NCBI GenBank assembly: GCA_015499995.1
Contig: JADNRV010000064.1
Location: 1-64,000 of the forward strand
Direction of reading: 5' to 3'
Source of the DNA: Flammula alnicola
Lineage: Eukaryota; Basidiomycota; Agaricomycetes; Agaricales; Strophariaceae
DNA length: 64,000 bases
Part shown: positions 10,941 through 23,428 of the stretch, in pieces
How positions within the stretch are numbered: position 1 is the first letter of the stretch
Layout: every line of letters begins with the position of its first letter
The notes under the pieces: generated by a model
Told to the model about the DNA's origin: nothing
The model's database searches: none
The model's input: the letters and a program-made list of their open reading frames with translations, nothing else
Translations under genes and position numbers: made by a program

Positions 10941-12332
10941 ATGTCTTCAAAGGATGTAATGGATTCCTTCAAACCAGGTGCAGAATCGCGTCCGATCAAG
11001 CGTCGGCGAATGGAAATGCCTACACCTGATGGCTTTACCTCGAACACACCTCCAAAGCCTGTATACAAGGCTTCAGTACCCCGCTTTTCTTCTGCTTTCA
11101 ACGACAACGACAATACTCCAGCCAAAAGACCAAGGGTAAATATTTTCCAGACAAATATTCGAGAGGCTACTATCTCCTAAATTATCGAGTGCAGGAAGTT
11201 CCCGAAACCCCTGTCGCGATGAAAGACAGTAGTCGGCGCGTCGAGGCGAATGTTTCCTTGATTCACAAGCCAAGGGAGACTAGAGAGAAACTGCTCGTTT
11301 CTGTGCAAGAGATGCACAAGGATTTCTCAAGAGAAACTTCAACGAAACAGAAAGTCACACTTCAACTTCGACCCCCACCTCGTCCACCCCTTCCACCAGT
11401 TGTCGCATCTGCTTCCAACTCGACCCCGCTCAGACAAATTGTGAAACCAAAATTTTCAAGCGCGAAACCTACGTCCAAGGGTTTGCAGCCCTTACAGCCG
11501 CCACCGAATCTCATGCCTACCACTCGCAGCAACTTGGCAACAGGCAAAGACATGCGAACGATCTCAACAACTGGACTAGGACTTCTGAATGACCTCTCAC
11601 ATGACAAGAGGACTGAAGAGTTGGCTTCGATATTACTGCGTGACCAACATCCCGAAATACACGCTCACGAATCTGCTGCTGATAGTATCATGCGTCGTGG
11701 CTTGGAATTGAGTCCAGAAAAGAAAGGCAAAGGCAACAGCGCCAAATTTATTCGGTAAGTTCATCGCGTCATAATTCTCTTTGCGTTTTAATAACCTGAT
11801 ATATATCAGAGGTGGTCTAGCCGCTCGAGCATCTGCCCATTTCGACCGCTCGCACACTGCCTTGATCTTATGGCAGAAGGAAGTAGAACATCGTTCGAAT
11901 GCGCTGCCTCCTTCCGATATATGCGCCTCCATAGTCAAGGTTTTACACAAGCCGCTTGTCGCCTCATTTAAATCCACGGCAGCATCCCCTGTTATCGCTC
12001 TCTGCCGTCTTCATCAACCAAACGGAACAGCGCACACCCTATTCAATCATGATCATCTGTATCGAATGGTCTTCTCGGTTTCTAATACGCATACCACCCC
12101 CAATACTGCAGAACGCTTCACAGAGGGTCAAATGGTCCGCATATTCAAGCCATGGCAAGAGATATCTTTTTCTCTAGAACCAGGACCGATAGACCAGTCT
12201 GAGCCTCAAGTCCTTCCTCGCCTCCCTGCCAGTCTGCCATTGCCTTGTTCTGAGCCTCTCTCCACACCAGATCCACTTGATGCTCCCATTCATGACAAGG
12301 CCCTTTTCTGCTCCAGATTCCTAATTTCATAA
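10941..12332 (+). CDS. Unrecognised conserved-looking protein, 425 residues
   Basis: Three exons: 10941-11135, 11195-11754 and 11810-12332, with GTAAAT..GCAG and GTAAGT..TCAG introns. Joined, they give 426 codons including the stop. The N-terminal third is basic and disordered-looking, with a cluster PIKRRR that could be a nuclear signal. The middle is Pro-rich (RPPPRPPLPP). The last 170 residues look folded: HFDRSHTALILWQKEVEHRS, CRLHQPNGTAHTLFNHDHLY and FTEGQMVRIFKPWQEI. The last segment resembles a beta-strand pair of an OB-like fold, but that is only an impression. I do not recognise the family. A nuclear DNA- or chromatin-linked role is a guess from the basic tract. Confidence 0.75.
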
Positions 12333-12752
12333 CATTTCAGTCTTTCACTATACCCCATTCCTTTGTACTTGATAACCCACAGTTGTATCCCTAGTGCCTC
12401 ATTTTGCTACAGTGTATTACGCATGTCTTAGATTCAGTGTAGAAACCATATTTGTTCGCCTTGTGGTGATTAGCTGAGTCAGCAGCATGCTCTTGTCTCT
12501 CTCCAAACTACGACATTACTGACAGTCCGCTGCCATCTCTGGTCGTCCCAACAGACCGATGCACTGCTAGTCTGAATCATCCACTATATCATCTCAACCT
12601 CATATCCGCAGTACGTCCTTCGCTCAACTCCAGACAAACCGTCTGAGCTTTCGTCATGGACTTACCCCACGTCTAGGATATCCGGGCTTCAGCCTTAGGC
12701 GGGATTTCGAACAATCGTTGGGCTACTATATCCTGCACCGCATTGAGCGAGG
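12333..12752. other. Tandem intergenic region
   Basis: 420 nt between two plus-strand genes. It should hold the 3' UTR of the unknown protein and the kinase promoter. An in-frame TGA lies just before the ATG at 12753. Upstream exons of the kinase in this stretch cannot be excluded. Confidence 0.4.
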
Positions 12753-14866
12753 ATGCATTCCGATGCTTTCGATGTGATACCCTACGATGTGAGTCAACGC
12801 CTACAGTTTCTCCCAGCTCCAGGGCGTAGGGAAAGGGCTTTTGATCGCCTCCTCCGAGACTCGAGTACCCGGAACATACAACTGATCCCAAGCTTCTTAG
12901 GATATCAAGGGAGAATGGAAGAAGCTGGGCTCAGGCTCGTTTGGAAATGTCTACAAAGGTCACTCTTACGCATTTGACTGTCCTCGCAAAACTCACGCAT
13001 TCTTTGCCCAGGAACCTACCTTGGAATAGATGTCGCGATTAAGGAAGTCCTACCTTCCACGGAGTATGACGTAGCCAAATACTTCGAGCGCGAATGGCGT
13101 TTGATGAAAGAATGCCGACATCCCAATATTTGTCTCTTCATCGGACTCAGTCGCGCCCCTTCTCCTGATAACAGGATCTTCATTGTCTCAGAATTCATAG
13201 AAAATGGCAACGTTCGCCTATATATCCACGACAAGTTCAAACCCTTTCCGTGGAAGCTCCGATTGTCATTCGCCACCGACGTTTCTCGAGCATTGGCCTA
13301 TTTACACGCCCGAAAGTGTATCCATCGGGATCTAAAGGGAGAAAACCTGCTCGTGACCTCCAATGGCCGCCTCAAGGTCACCGATTTCGGCTTTGCTCGA
13401 ATCGCGGCTCGCAACGAGGAGGAGTCAAAACGACTGACATTCTGTGGAACCGACTCGTACATGTCTCCGGAAATCCTTCAAGGCGACGAGTTCGATCTTC
13501 CAACCGACATATTCTCGCTCGGCATCATATTTTGCGAAATTGGCGCTCGAAAACTAGCGGACGATAATCACTTCAAGCGATCTGCACCCACCTTTGGTAT
13601 CGACCAGGACGAAGTGAAGAAGCTTATGAGTCCGGGTTGTCCTGATGACTTCTACCAATTATGCATCGACTGCCTTTCGACGAACCCTGCAGTACGACCT
13701 ACTACCCGCGACATTCTTGAACGTCTGCGAGCTATTGAAGCAGAAGTTCTCCTGCGCCCAAGCGAAGGGGATGACATGCATTTGGGTAGTATCCGATTCA
13801 TGACTGGTGCCAAGCGACCAACTGCTGGTCCACGTATACCAAGCTTTGGCATGGGCGTAGGGAAGGATATAAGAAGCGGAACAATCTCCGAAGATAGCGA
13901 CGATGAGGAGCTTATCGAAGCTGTGAAAGGCCTGTCAAGTGTCGGTTTGCGGAGCGATTGGAGCGATACATCATTGAGTAAGTTGCATGCTCTTCGATAG
14001 CGTGCTTGTCTGACAACCCTTATTACCAGGCAAGGAGCCTTTGCTGAGTCGTTCTGGAGATTCGCCAGGATCTGAGTATAGCACAACAGTTATCAAGTCG
14101 CAGCACCCTGCTGCCGCACCTCCTCCTTCTCTTTCCTCCATCTTAACCATCAAGCCGTCTCCTGACCCAAATACTACATCAGATCCTATACTCCCTGCGA
14201 CACCTCCGTCGGCTTCTCCTTCTCCTCTCGCTTCAGCGTTATCTGCGGTTAATGGCCATATCGCAAATCGCGATGTTGACCCTCTCGGAGGTTCATCGAT
14301 TATATCCATTGCAACGTTGGACTCTTACCACACGGCAGCCACGGATTCCGTCGTTTCCAGTACATATGCCACGGAAGGTGGCTCCACCATTCGTTCTCTA
14401 CACGGCAACTATGTCGCCCCATTGGTTCATCGCTTTACGCTCCTGAAACCTGGGGCCAAGCAAAAACGCAATAGCGGCTCTGTGTCTCCACATAATAATG
14501 GCTTAGAACACGCGGGATGGAATCCACTTGAAATGATATTTTCAAGTGCGCTATTGGTTGGTAAATGCGACCTGTGCAACAAGAGAATTGGGTGGAAACC
14601 AGTCTTAGAATGCGATGATTGCGGTCTTAGGTTAGTTTTGTTTATTTAGTGACTTCTGGCTAGGATTTGACCGCCTTTTCTTCTTCTGTAGGACTCATGT
14701 CAAATGCGGAGAGCTTGCTCCTCGCGATTGTGGGCTTCGTCCCAGCAGTCGCGGTTCTTCTCATTCTCCCCTCAACGCGGTTTCGCCTTTGTCCAAGGTC
14801 AAACAGAATGCGGCTCATGCTAGCGAACAGATCAAACTGAAGTCATCCAGTCCTGCTCGGCGATAA
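12753..14866 (+). CDS. TKL-type protein kinase with C-terminal C1-like zinc finger
   Basis: Predicted Ser/Thr kinase of the tyrosine-kinase-like group. Start MHSDAFDVIPYD at 12753, then a GTGAGT intron to 12901 (alternative starts possible). Exon 12901-12958 carries the Gly loop LGSGSFGNVYKG. After an intron ending at 13011 come DVAIKEV (VAIK lysine), CIHRDLKGENLLV (HRD loop), VTDFGFARI (DFG), GTDSYMSPEIL (APE-like) and the C lobe. An intron near 13,980-14,030 precedes a long Ser/Pro-rich linker. The last part, KCDLCNKRIG..CDDCGLR joined across an intron near 14,630-14,693 to THVKCGEL, has the CxxC..CxxC..HxxC pattern of a C1/phorbol-ester-type finger. It ends KLKSSSPARR, TAA at 14864. Kinase plus C1 suggests membrane or lipid-responsive signalling. 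All catalytic residues look intact. Confidence 0.85.
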
Positions 14867-15555
14867 TGGTTCACGAATGAACGAACTTTTTTTTACGTCT
14901 TATCATGATCACGACTCTCACACAGTGAACGACACCGTACACTCAGTTGTAACTTATACGTAGGTACATAGCATTTTCCCGTCGTCAAGATTCTTCACTC
15001 TTTTTTTTTGGCTCGTTACGACTTTGGACATGTGCCCTTTTCGAACCATAACTTATATTTTTTCCCTTCCGTAATGTTGGATGTCTTCATTTCTCCCGTA
15101 TACTTCTTTGGTCCCACTTTGGTTATGTCCATGTCTCGAAACCACGTTTTTCATACATTTCATATCACCCTGCTCAGCTTCCGAGAACATCAATTAAATA
15201 AAGAAGCAGGTTCTGTGCAACTGTTGTTGGGTCTTATATTTGTCGACCAGTAAAGCGCCCTCTATTTGTCGTTGACGGTTGAGACCACCGCGCGCCCGCA
15301 CTTACCCAACACATATCAGTGCGAAATGGCGTGCCAGTCAGAGTTCTCCCGCGTCGCTCACTACCCGAAATGAAAGTGTACTGTACAGGCAGGACAACGA
15401 AGTCAACTCATCACTGATTTCATTTCCAGTCAAGGTAGCAACCATGAAATCGAATACCCAAGGTGCAACCCAGTCTTCTGGTTCCTTTGGTTGTCTACTT
15501 GAACCGTCTACAGTTATATCGATACAAGCAGTAAAATTTTGGCAGAATCTCTGCA
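14867..15555. other. Convergent intergenic region
   Basis: About 690 nt between the 3' ends of the kinase (+) and the thioesterase (-). It is T-rich after the kinase stop. Two ORFs lie here (15008-15253 and 15279-15563) but neither resembles a protein and the second overlaps the thioesterase exon in antisense. Confidence 0.4.
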
Positions 15556-17572
15556 TCATTTAGTCCTTAGCCCTCTGATCTCAGCTCCGAGTTCGAGGGC
15601 TCTTTTGCCTTCCAGCCAAAGCATAGCCTCTGATGAGAGTACATATTTATAATGATCAACTTTTGATAGAATGACAATCTATTTGAAGCACGTACCCTTG
15701 TATGTTTTTGGCACGACTTGACGGAGATTTGGACTGGCGGAACCTACTTCCTGACACCAGGTGAACCTAAAGTCATTCGTCGTCTGTTCGTAGCCTGTCT
15801 GCACGTCAACGACATTTGCTTTCACGCCCACATGCTGCAAAAGAGGAACGGATTTAGATTTAAAAGGATATCACTCTGAGTTAAGGACACAGACGACTAT
15901 AATTGGATATTGTGGTGATGACGAGGTGTGCAAAATCTGAGAACGCAGACGAAGAATTGATCCAATGGGAACCGGCCGCGCGAACGATATGCCATCCAGG
16001 GAAAGGAATTTGACATGCCCCCGGGTGAACATGGCCGCATTCGTAAAGCCAAGCTACAATTGTCAATCATGATCGCTGCTTGGACATTATAAAAATACTC
16101 ACCTCGTATGCCAGCCTCATAAGATAACCGCCAAAAATCTTCTGATGAACACTGCCACGCCATCTTCAGCATAGCACTGACATATCAGCAGCATCACGCA
16201 CTTTCGTTCTTGGGGGAACATCAACATGCACTTCTCCAGAAAGGTATCGCCCATCCAAACGTGATCCAAGCCAACATCCGCTTCGGGTCCTTCTCCGTGC
16301 CTTAGGTAGAGCGAATGCAGTTCAGCAGCCTCTGATGAACTTGGAGGAACTCTCGACAAGGACTTCATTGCCACAGACTGACGTCGATGCTTCATCTCTG
16401 GAAATAGTGACATGTAAGCCAGACCGTTTTCTTTGTGAATATCGATCATATTTACGTTCTCCCAAAGCATACAAAGCGCGTTCCTCCGGAGAAGAGATAA
16501 TCAAAGGATTGACTGGTCGTGCACCGCCTGTGATCGCACTCCGGCATACCATCGAAAACCGGCCTGGATTATTCTATGAACGAGAGTAGTTTTGAGACCG
16601 AGTGCCTTGACTTACCTATCAAAACTGTTTCATCAGGTTGCCCCATTCCTGTCGATTCCATTTTTACCGCCACTTCCATTGAGCTACGACCAGTGTAAAT
16701 CACTTGCCCGCTTAATCTCAGGTCGCGTGCTGGGTTTAGAGGAGACAACATATCAAGTCTATGCAAGCATCAGGGCGCTGCTCAGACGAAAAACGACTTT
16801 CGACTCACCGATCAACCGAAGCCGTTACGATATAGAAGCCACGTTCTTGGATGCGGCCCAGTGTCTGTACCCCAGGAGGAAGCATATGCTTGTAGCCAAT
16901 GGATCCTGCTAGCGAGTCGAGATGCTCCATCAACCTGAAAGACGAAAATTGATACTGTTTAACGACATCTCTTTCTCGATGGTAGATTTAGTTATTAACT
17001 CACTTTCCGGTACGAATACCTCCTGACGCGTTGGTATATTGCTCCAGGAGGTTTGACGATGTCCCAAAGGGAAGGATCAATTCCGTATAGGAATCGTGCA
17101 TTTTGCGAGGAGTCAAGGTCACCGTGGTCGTATCTGAAACCGCCGCCTCAGCGGGAGGAGATTCCGGCTTAGGAGCGGCATCCAGGAGGGCTTCGGACCA
17201 AAGGATGGGGGTCCTTGTGGGCATGACACTGAGGTTTATTATTCAGACAGAAAATTGGCAGAGGTTCGGGAGTTTCAAGTACTTGTGATATGTGGGGTCA
17301 GACCTCTCTCCTGAGCAATAGGTGAATTGAGGATCTCATTACCGAAGAAGAGACTGGGACTCACTAACCACCTTCAAAAGTTGGTCCATTGAGGATACAT
17401 CTTTGTTTTCCTCGACAACGGCCTGGTTGTGCGCGTCCGTAATTGCATTATTCCTTGTTTCTGATGTACATATGGCTCGAATTTGGTGTCGAGGAACGTG
17501 GTGGGGTGAAGAAGATTGCCGTTGTAAGCACCTTGCTGTAAGCCAGGAGCTCCGTGTCCTAATCCTAAACAT
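15556..17572 (-). CDS. Mitochondrial acyl-CoA thioesterase, ACOT9/BFIT-like
   Basis: Predicted to hydrolyse fatty acyl-CoA to free acid and CoA inside mitochondria. Start at 17572. The first exon (17572-17343) begins MFRIRTRSSWLTARCLQRQS, an Arg/Ser-rich presequence without acidic residues. Two hotdog domains follow. The first carries KLMEHLDSLAGSIGYKHMLP, RGFYIVTASVDR, and PLNPARDLRLSGQVIYTGRS..SMEVAVKMES. The second carries DHVWMGDTFLEKCMLMFPQE, NVHQKIFGGYLMRLAYELGF and PVPIGSILRLRSQILHTSSS..VGVKANVVDVQTG. The tail reads RALELGAEIRGLRTK with stop at 15558-15556. Gene structure is about eight exons with short introns. Order and motifs fit the double-hotdog ACOT9 family. Nothing looks broken. 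Confidence 0.88.
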
Positions 17573-18240
17573 AATAGTAGGGCAAGTTTATCGAGTCACT
17601 CCAACCCTTTGCTCATCCCCGGCTATTCCGGCAGGGTTCAAACCGACATACGCTGTCGTAGATGACATCGACAATTTTCACAACTTCAAGCTTCAAGCTT
17701 CAATTGCAAGCTTCAAGACTTACTCAAGAGATCATCAACGAGCTCGAGGAGCACATCTATACTTAACATAAAAAGCCCATTTCTCAGGGTATGTATGTAC
17801 ATAGTCTATTGCGACGTCGAAACTGGCCATGGCAACAGCTGATTGCCGGCATGACCGTCGACATTGTCTTCTGACATTGTGGCAGGGATATCGGCGATAG
17901 TAAGTAAGGCCTTCCAGAATTAGGATGAATCCTGTACTTGTCCCTGGCTGTGACTTCGAAATGAACCTGGGTAAAGCTGACATAGAGGGGACACAGGAAT
18001 CGATCAAGAGCGCAGCCTCGTCATTGCACGGTTGAAATCTCTCTCTCCGGCAGGACCGTTATTATCCTCAGTGGCAGCCCTCTCGCTGAGCTGGATCTTC
18101 GAGTTTTGGGCATCTTCTTCCATCCCTTCCTTTCTTTGGACTTTTCTTTGGACTTTTCTTTGGCTTGTTGGACCGTGGACGTATCTGGACTGTAGCAACT
18201 TTTTCTCAAGAATTAGAATTCGACTGCTATCGACCACCAG
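17573..18240. promoter_or_regulatory. Divergent promoter region with short direct repeats
   Basis: 668 nt between the divergent starts of the ACOT9-like gene and the first membrane-protein paralogue. It contains CTTCAAG repeated about four times at 17,685-17,717, and a 12-nt unit TTTCTTTGGACT repeated about 2.5 times at 18,130-18,165 just before the plus-strand ATG. No coding sequence is supported. Confidence 0.5.
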
Positions 18241-20536
18241 CATGTATTCTCCTATCCTACGCGGACTGAAGGCGAAGGCGAAATCAGCCGTAAGTATTCA
18301 AATCAATTGTCCATTGAAACCCCTGGTTTGACATAGCAGTACAGTATGCCCGCATCACTCTGAATCGATTTACGACAGCCTTCTTTGTTTTCAGCTTCAT
18401 ATATTGCTTTATTCAGGGCCTCATTCAATCTTTTCTCTTTTCCACCGACTTCGAATACAGCAACCTTGTCTCCGGTATCGTCAATGGCGGTGACATACCT
18501 TTCACCAATATAACCTATCTCGACGGTTCAAGCGCAAGGCCTCCCCTAATTCTTCGGATGTGCAATGATATACCTCATGGTCAACCTAACTATCCATGCA
18601 TAACCATTTTCAATTCGACTGTCAACTCGCCCAAGTATGACAATGAGAGTTCATTGAATAGCCAGGTACACAAAAGACAATCTCTCAAGGAACGACACTA
18701 AAAACTTTCATTTCGTCCAGGACATCACAAGCCCTTTACAAGTAAGTCAGACCGAATGCCCTCAACGAATCTCAGGCTAACGAGTTTTCCACATTGCAGG
18801 CCACACGATATCTGAGCGATTGGCAAAGCGGAATGAAAGTCACCCCTCAACTCGATTCTTCAAACGCAACGCTAGTCACCGGCGTAGATATCGAGTTGCA
18901 TGATGGTACCTCTCTCTTCCTCAGCGAGCAATGCCTTCAAAGCCTTGTCTATCCATCGCAAATGTCTGCAATTCAAGTTTCCGTGTGCTCTCTGTTTTTA
19001 CTCACATTGCTTTTCAGACTTGGAAACTTCAGGCGGGAAGACGTTACTTGGATCAGCCTTCAATTTTGGCTCCTTGCCATCTCGTTCCTGGCAATAGTCA
19101 ACGATTCAGTCCCTCATGTGTAAAGCAGCTTTCCACCTTCATATCAGTCTAGTGCTTATTGGTCATTTTTTAGCTTGGCTGTTCTCATGACGCGAACCAT
19201 CTCAACTGCTTGGGCAGCATATGCTATTTGGCGTGGGCCAGCTTTCCGGGACAATTTCTACGCGCTCCTGGCTGAACCGGGAACACCATGTTCTCTCGAT
19301 CTTTTCTCAGATTTTTTTGCCAAACGACAAAATTTCCAGGTAAGATTGATTGCGTTTGAGCATCCACGAACTAATTATGTTGGCCCTAATCAGATTGCCG
19401 ATTCGATTCTGAGTTGCACGGGCCTCGTCTTCTTTTCATATCTCTCCTGGACACTGCTCAAGGTATGTCAAACGCTTGCGTACATATTGTCGCCACTAAC
19501 AGTTGATTCTATAGATATATAGCGCGCAATCCTTCAAGTGTGTTGGCGCACCAGAGCACATCATGCGGATCCACAAGGTCCGTCCGGTGTTTTCTCTGAT
19601 CCTCATTCCCAGTTATCTGACCCACCATAGTTCTTCATGGCCGTTCTGGCTTGCCTTCAAATGGAGGCCTTCGTCCTAACTGCAGGCATGGGCTTGTGGA
19701 TTAATGTGCTCGCAAACACAGCCATTAACAAGATTTCCAACACACCGCCGTTTATCAAGCGTTGTATATCTCGACTGTTATTGTAAGCAACCTGTCTGCG
19801 TATGGTTATCCTCCAAAACTGACGTTTTTCTGTTTCAACAAGCTTCTGTTGCCATGGATTGCTATGGTGCATTTCTTTGCGGTTTCTTGTCCTTCGAATA
19901 GTTCTTAACCTTTTTTTAACGAATAGGGATGGTATTCAATACGCAGAGAGATGAAGAGGATGATGGTCATATTCCTCGCGATTGGCTTTATAATCACCGC
20001 AGGATGGGCCATCATGTTCTATTCAATCGTCTTCAGATGGTTCGTACCACATTTCTTTGCAGGACAATGTGCTCATCGTGTCTCTACAGGACATTCATGC
20101 AATGGCCTTACCTTGGCTGCTTTACAGTCGCCTCTTTTATCTTGCTCATTTCCACTATGGCACTTGGCGTCGTATGTCGAATGAACTTCGACAGGGGTTT
20201 GGCAGAGTATTGTGAGTGTTTTCTAATACCCTCCGTTTCAATCGCATTTCCTGACGGCTTTCCGTCTTCGCAGTGCACGCGGAGTCAACTTTGGCGTCAC
20301 TCAATTTTGCACCAGATGCCTTTGCTCATAAAGCTGACAGTGACAGGGTGCGGTTCTCCAAGGACTCTAAAGGCCCGATTCGTAAATTTTCCTTCGACGA
20401 TCCCCTAAACTCGCCGCCGATGTACTTCGTCTCAACTTTACAACAAACCGGAAACACCGTGGAAGTTGCCCTTCCGTTGTCAACCACCGACTCTAGACCG
20501 ACGAAGGAAGATCGAACTGGTCCGGTACCATTTTGA
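18241..20536 (+). CDS. Multi-span membrane protein, paralogue A
   Basis: Basidiomycete integral membrane protein of unknown function. Start MYSPILRGLKAKAKSA, intron, then YARITLNRFTTAFFVFSFIY (first membrane segment) and a lumenal/extracellular loop with Cys and Asn-glycosylation-like sites up to about 18,960. A transmembrane bundle follows: TWISLQFWLLAISFLAIVND, MAVLMTRTISTAWAAYAI, FMAVLACLQMEAFVLTAG, VIFLAIGFIITAGWAIMFYS and GCFTVASFILLISTMALG. Next is the conserved VCRMNFDRGLAEYL, then a polar cytosolic tail ending at 20536. The exon order and nearly every segment match the convergent gene at 20,931-23,428, which supports the model. Function could be receptor- or channel-like; there is no catalytic motif. 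Confidence 0.8.
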
Positions 20537-20930
20537 TTCCTAGTGAATCACATTTTTTTGTTTTCTCTTCCACCTTCCCACAGACAATGAAGTATTGTAA
20601 ATGAAATGTCGTCTTTTAAAAATCACTTGTCTAAACTCATCATCGCATCTCTCAGGGAGATGATTAGCATTCTGCCTTTAAATTAGACTGTGGCACATGT
20701 ACAACAAAGGTTCCTTGACATTTATCGCTGGGAGAATATCATGTACATTCTAGAATCACTCGAACTGCTAGAGTCTCAAGCGAAGCTTCCTGATGATCAA
20801 CATATACTTATACAAAGCAAATACACTTCGGGTATAGCAAGCGACAGCGCCGTTAAAAATAAGACCGATGGAGATCTACTCGATGTTCCACAAAGCGAAA
20901 GTAAGAGGGAATATGCCAGGGGGCAGCTGA
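20537..20930. other. Convergent intergenic region
   Basis: About 390 nt separating the 3' ends of the two membrane-protein paralogues. An ORF at 20690-20971 overlaps the neighbouring tail and is not protein-like. Only 3' UTR and terminator sequence is expected. Confidence 0.4.
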
Positions 20931-23428
20931 TCAGAAGGCTATCCCTGGGCTCATGCCGTAGCGTGGGTTGACTGGCAAGCCATGTTTCTTCCTTCTCGGA
21001 GGCCCATTTGCACCGTCGATGGAAGAAATCGGAGAGATTGAAAGAGTGGATGCGCCAGATGGTGCGGTTGGCGATGATCCAGAGGTAGAAATCGCCGCCG
21101 AGTCGCGTGTAGGGGTTGTCTGACTGCGACGGAATGGATGTTTAGCAGCTTTCTCCTCATTCCTGTCACCGATGGTCTTCAGAGGAGGATATGGGACAGA
21201 TGTGTTACGTTTCTGGGACGCTTTCGATAAGCGCTTTGGGGCTGGGCTCAGCTCCGAAACGAGCGGGGGTGATGAGGAGAAGAAGATAGGTGACCCGGTC
21301 TCAGAGTATATCGAGGACCCTCTTCCTTTCCTCAAATCTTGAAAGGACGCCGCCGGCAACTGAAGGGTTATTTGTGTTGGACGGATTGCTTTCGATGTCT
21401 TGAGGTCTGCAATACTGGCATATTTCTCGGGATCTTTCTCGTCGTCTTTGGGAAAATAGACTGGAGTAAAATCGAGGCCTTCCAATGCGTCTGTGACCTG
21501 GACTGCGACAAAGACGTTAATGACGGAGAAATGCCACCAAGAGGATGCTCAATTACGGTAGTGGGCAAGCCCCTGACCAAAGTTAAGGCGACATACGATG
21601 CTCTTGACCGTAGTCACGATGAGAAGAACATAAGACGTAACGGTCATGGTCGCGAAGAGCGGCCAAGTAACGAAGACATATCGATACACTGTTGGCACGT
21701 CTTCAGTTGGCGTATCTTCACAAAATGAGCTACTTATGAGGCTTACGAGGACTTGTGAACATCGCAGTCGAAATTGCTAGGAGGAAGACAGAAATGCCGC
21801 AAAAGACCCCAAATCTGACCTTGCATTCACGTCGAACACCAGTCCATCCCTAGATATAGATAGGTCATTAGCGATTCCCGGGTCGTGAGAAAGAGAGGTC
21901 GGCCATACCAAGAAGAACCAAGGGAATTCAAGCTAGAGGATCGATTAGAACGTTGGGCTGAAATTCTGCAGAGTCGAACAAGAAGAAGCTTACCAGCAAA
22001 GTTGTGATAAACGCAGCCAAGTATAACTTAGCGTGCTTCGGCATCTGCAACACATCGCCGCTGCATACTTTATCAATCCACATTGCGGTCGATGCAAGTG
22101 AGAAGAATCCAGACAATTGCAGAAAGACGGAGAACAATAAGACGAGCTATTCGCAGAGGGTATCAGCAGCGAAGAGATGCAGGAAAGATATGCGATACCT
22201 TATAAATTCTGTGAATCTTCGGAGAAGCACCGACCCGACTGAAGGACTCATTAGCGTATACCTAGTTCAAATTGTCAGCACATTCTTCACCATTGAAAAT
22301 GGAATCGGGACCTACATTGAACAATTTGTAGGAGACGTAACAGAATGCCAGGAGGGTAACACCGTTGACGACGACGATTGGAATCTAGTTGTAGAGACAT
22401 GTTTCAGCATGAAGGTTTCTGGACAGGCGATTGAACGTACAGCATGTTGGATCCTGATGTCCCACCAGTCACCCAGAATGTCCGTACCACCGCAAGCCTC
22501 TGGAACAATTTGGTTCTTATACAAATCCTTCAGCTTTTCCATAGATTTTACACGATAACCGGCCCAAGCCGAGCCGAGCATATGCCCCAAGAGGGATGCC
22601 ACTAAATGAGGGATAGATTCGTTTAGGATCTATTTCATGATCAGATGTGTCAATTAATGAAGATAAACTAATCGACTCACTGCCACAAGAGCAAGAATGA
22701 ACAACCAAATTTGAAAAACGAAAGTCACGACGTCTTCCCGTTGTGCATCATGAATGCTGAAAAAAATAAATATGAAATCTAGTACATCTATCCAAAGGAG
22801 ATACTCACGTCTCATCAAGCCATCTCAAAGAAAAAACGCAGTTGTCTGCGAGGAGAGGTCCGCCCGAAGTAAAGACAGCGTCAGACTGAGTGTCGATATC
22901 ATCTTCATTGTCAGCCGAATTATCTCGAACCCACTATTTTGCGAAGTACGTTAGAACATCTAGCAAAAAATCGATCCAGGTGATTTGAGGACGTACGTTG
23001 TCAAAGTCAAAGACGTTCCTAGACTGAAGGTTATCACCAAAGGAGAGCTCTACAGTGCATTTTGTTCCAGGCTGGCCAGGAATGCCACTACAGAGGCGCA
23101 ACGATCCCTTCTCAAGAGTCACAAGACCGTTCTTTGGGCCATCCACTACATTCGAGGAGATGACAGAAACGGCTTTTGAATTGTCCGTGAAGGTGACCGC
23201 TTGCAGGGCACTTAAAACGACACATGTGATGGCGGCCAAGAAGAAGTATAGGATGGTGAACCGCGTCAAAGTGATCCTAGCGTACTGGATTATTTGAAGG
23301 GAGAAAATCAGAGTTGAGTAAGGATATCCAATCGTCCTAATTATTTCACCCAAGATTGTACTCACCAGTAACTTTACTTTTGTAAAGGAAAGTGTTTGTT
23401 TGACGAATTGGCGTCTACCGCTCCACAT
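20931..23428 (-). CDS. Multi-span membrane protein, paralogue B
   Basis: Same architecture as the plus-strand neighbour. Start MWSGRRQFVKQTLSFTKVKL at 23428, intron, YARITLTRFTILYFFLAAIT, a Cys-containing loop (CSGIPGQPGTKCTVELSF), then VVTFVFQIWLFILALVA joined to ILNESIPHLVASLLGHML (compare IVNDSVPHV in A). VYANESFSRVGASPKIHRIY compares with A's KIYSAQSFKCVGAPEHIMRI. VFLQLSGFFSLASTAMWIDK and later segments lead to VCRLNFGQGLAHYL. The tail (exon 20931-21485) is longer than in A and Ser/Pro-rich, ending RYGMSPGIAF. About nine exons. The two genes probably arose by local inverted duplication, but sequence divergence is high, so the event is old. Molecular function unknown. Confidence 0.8.
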
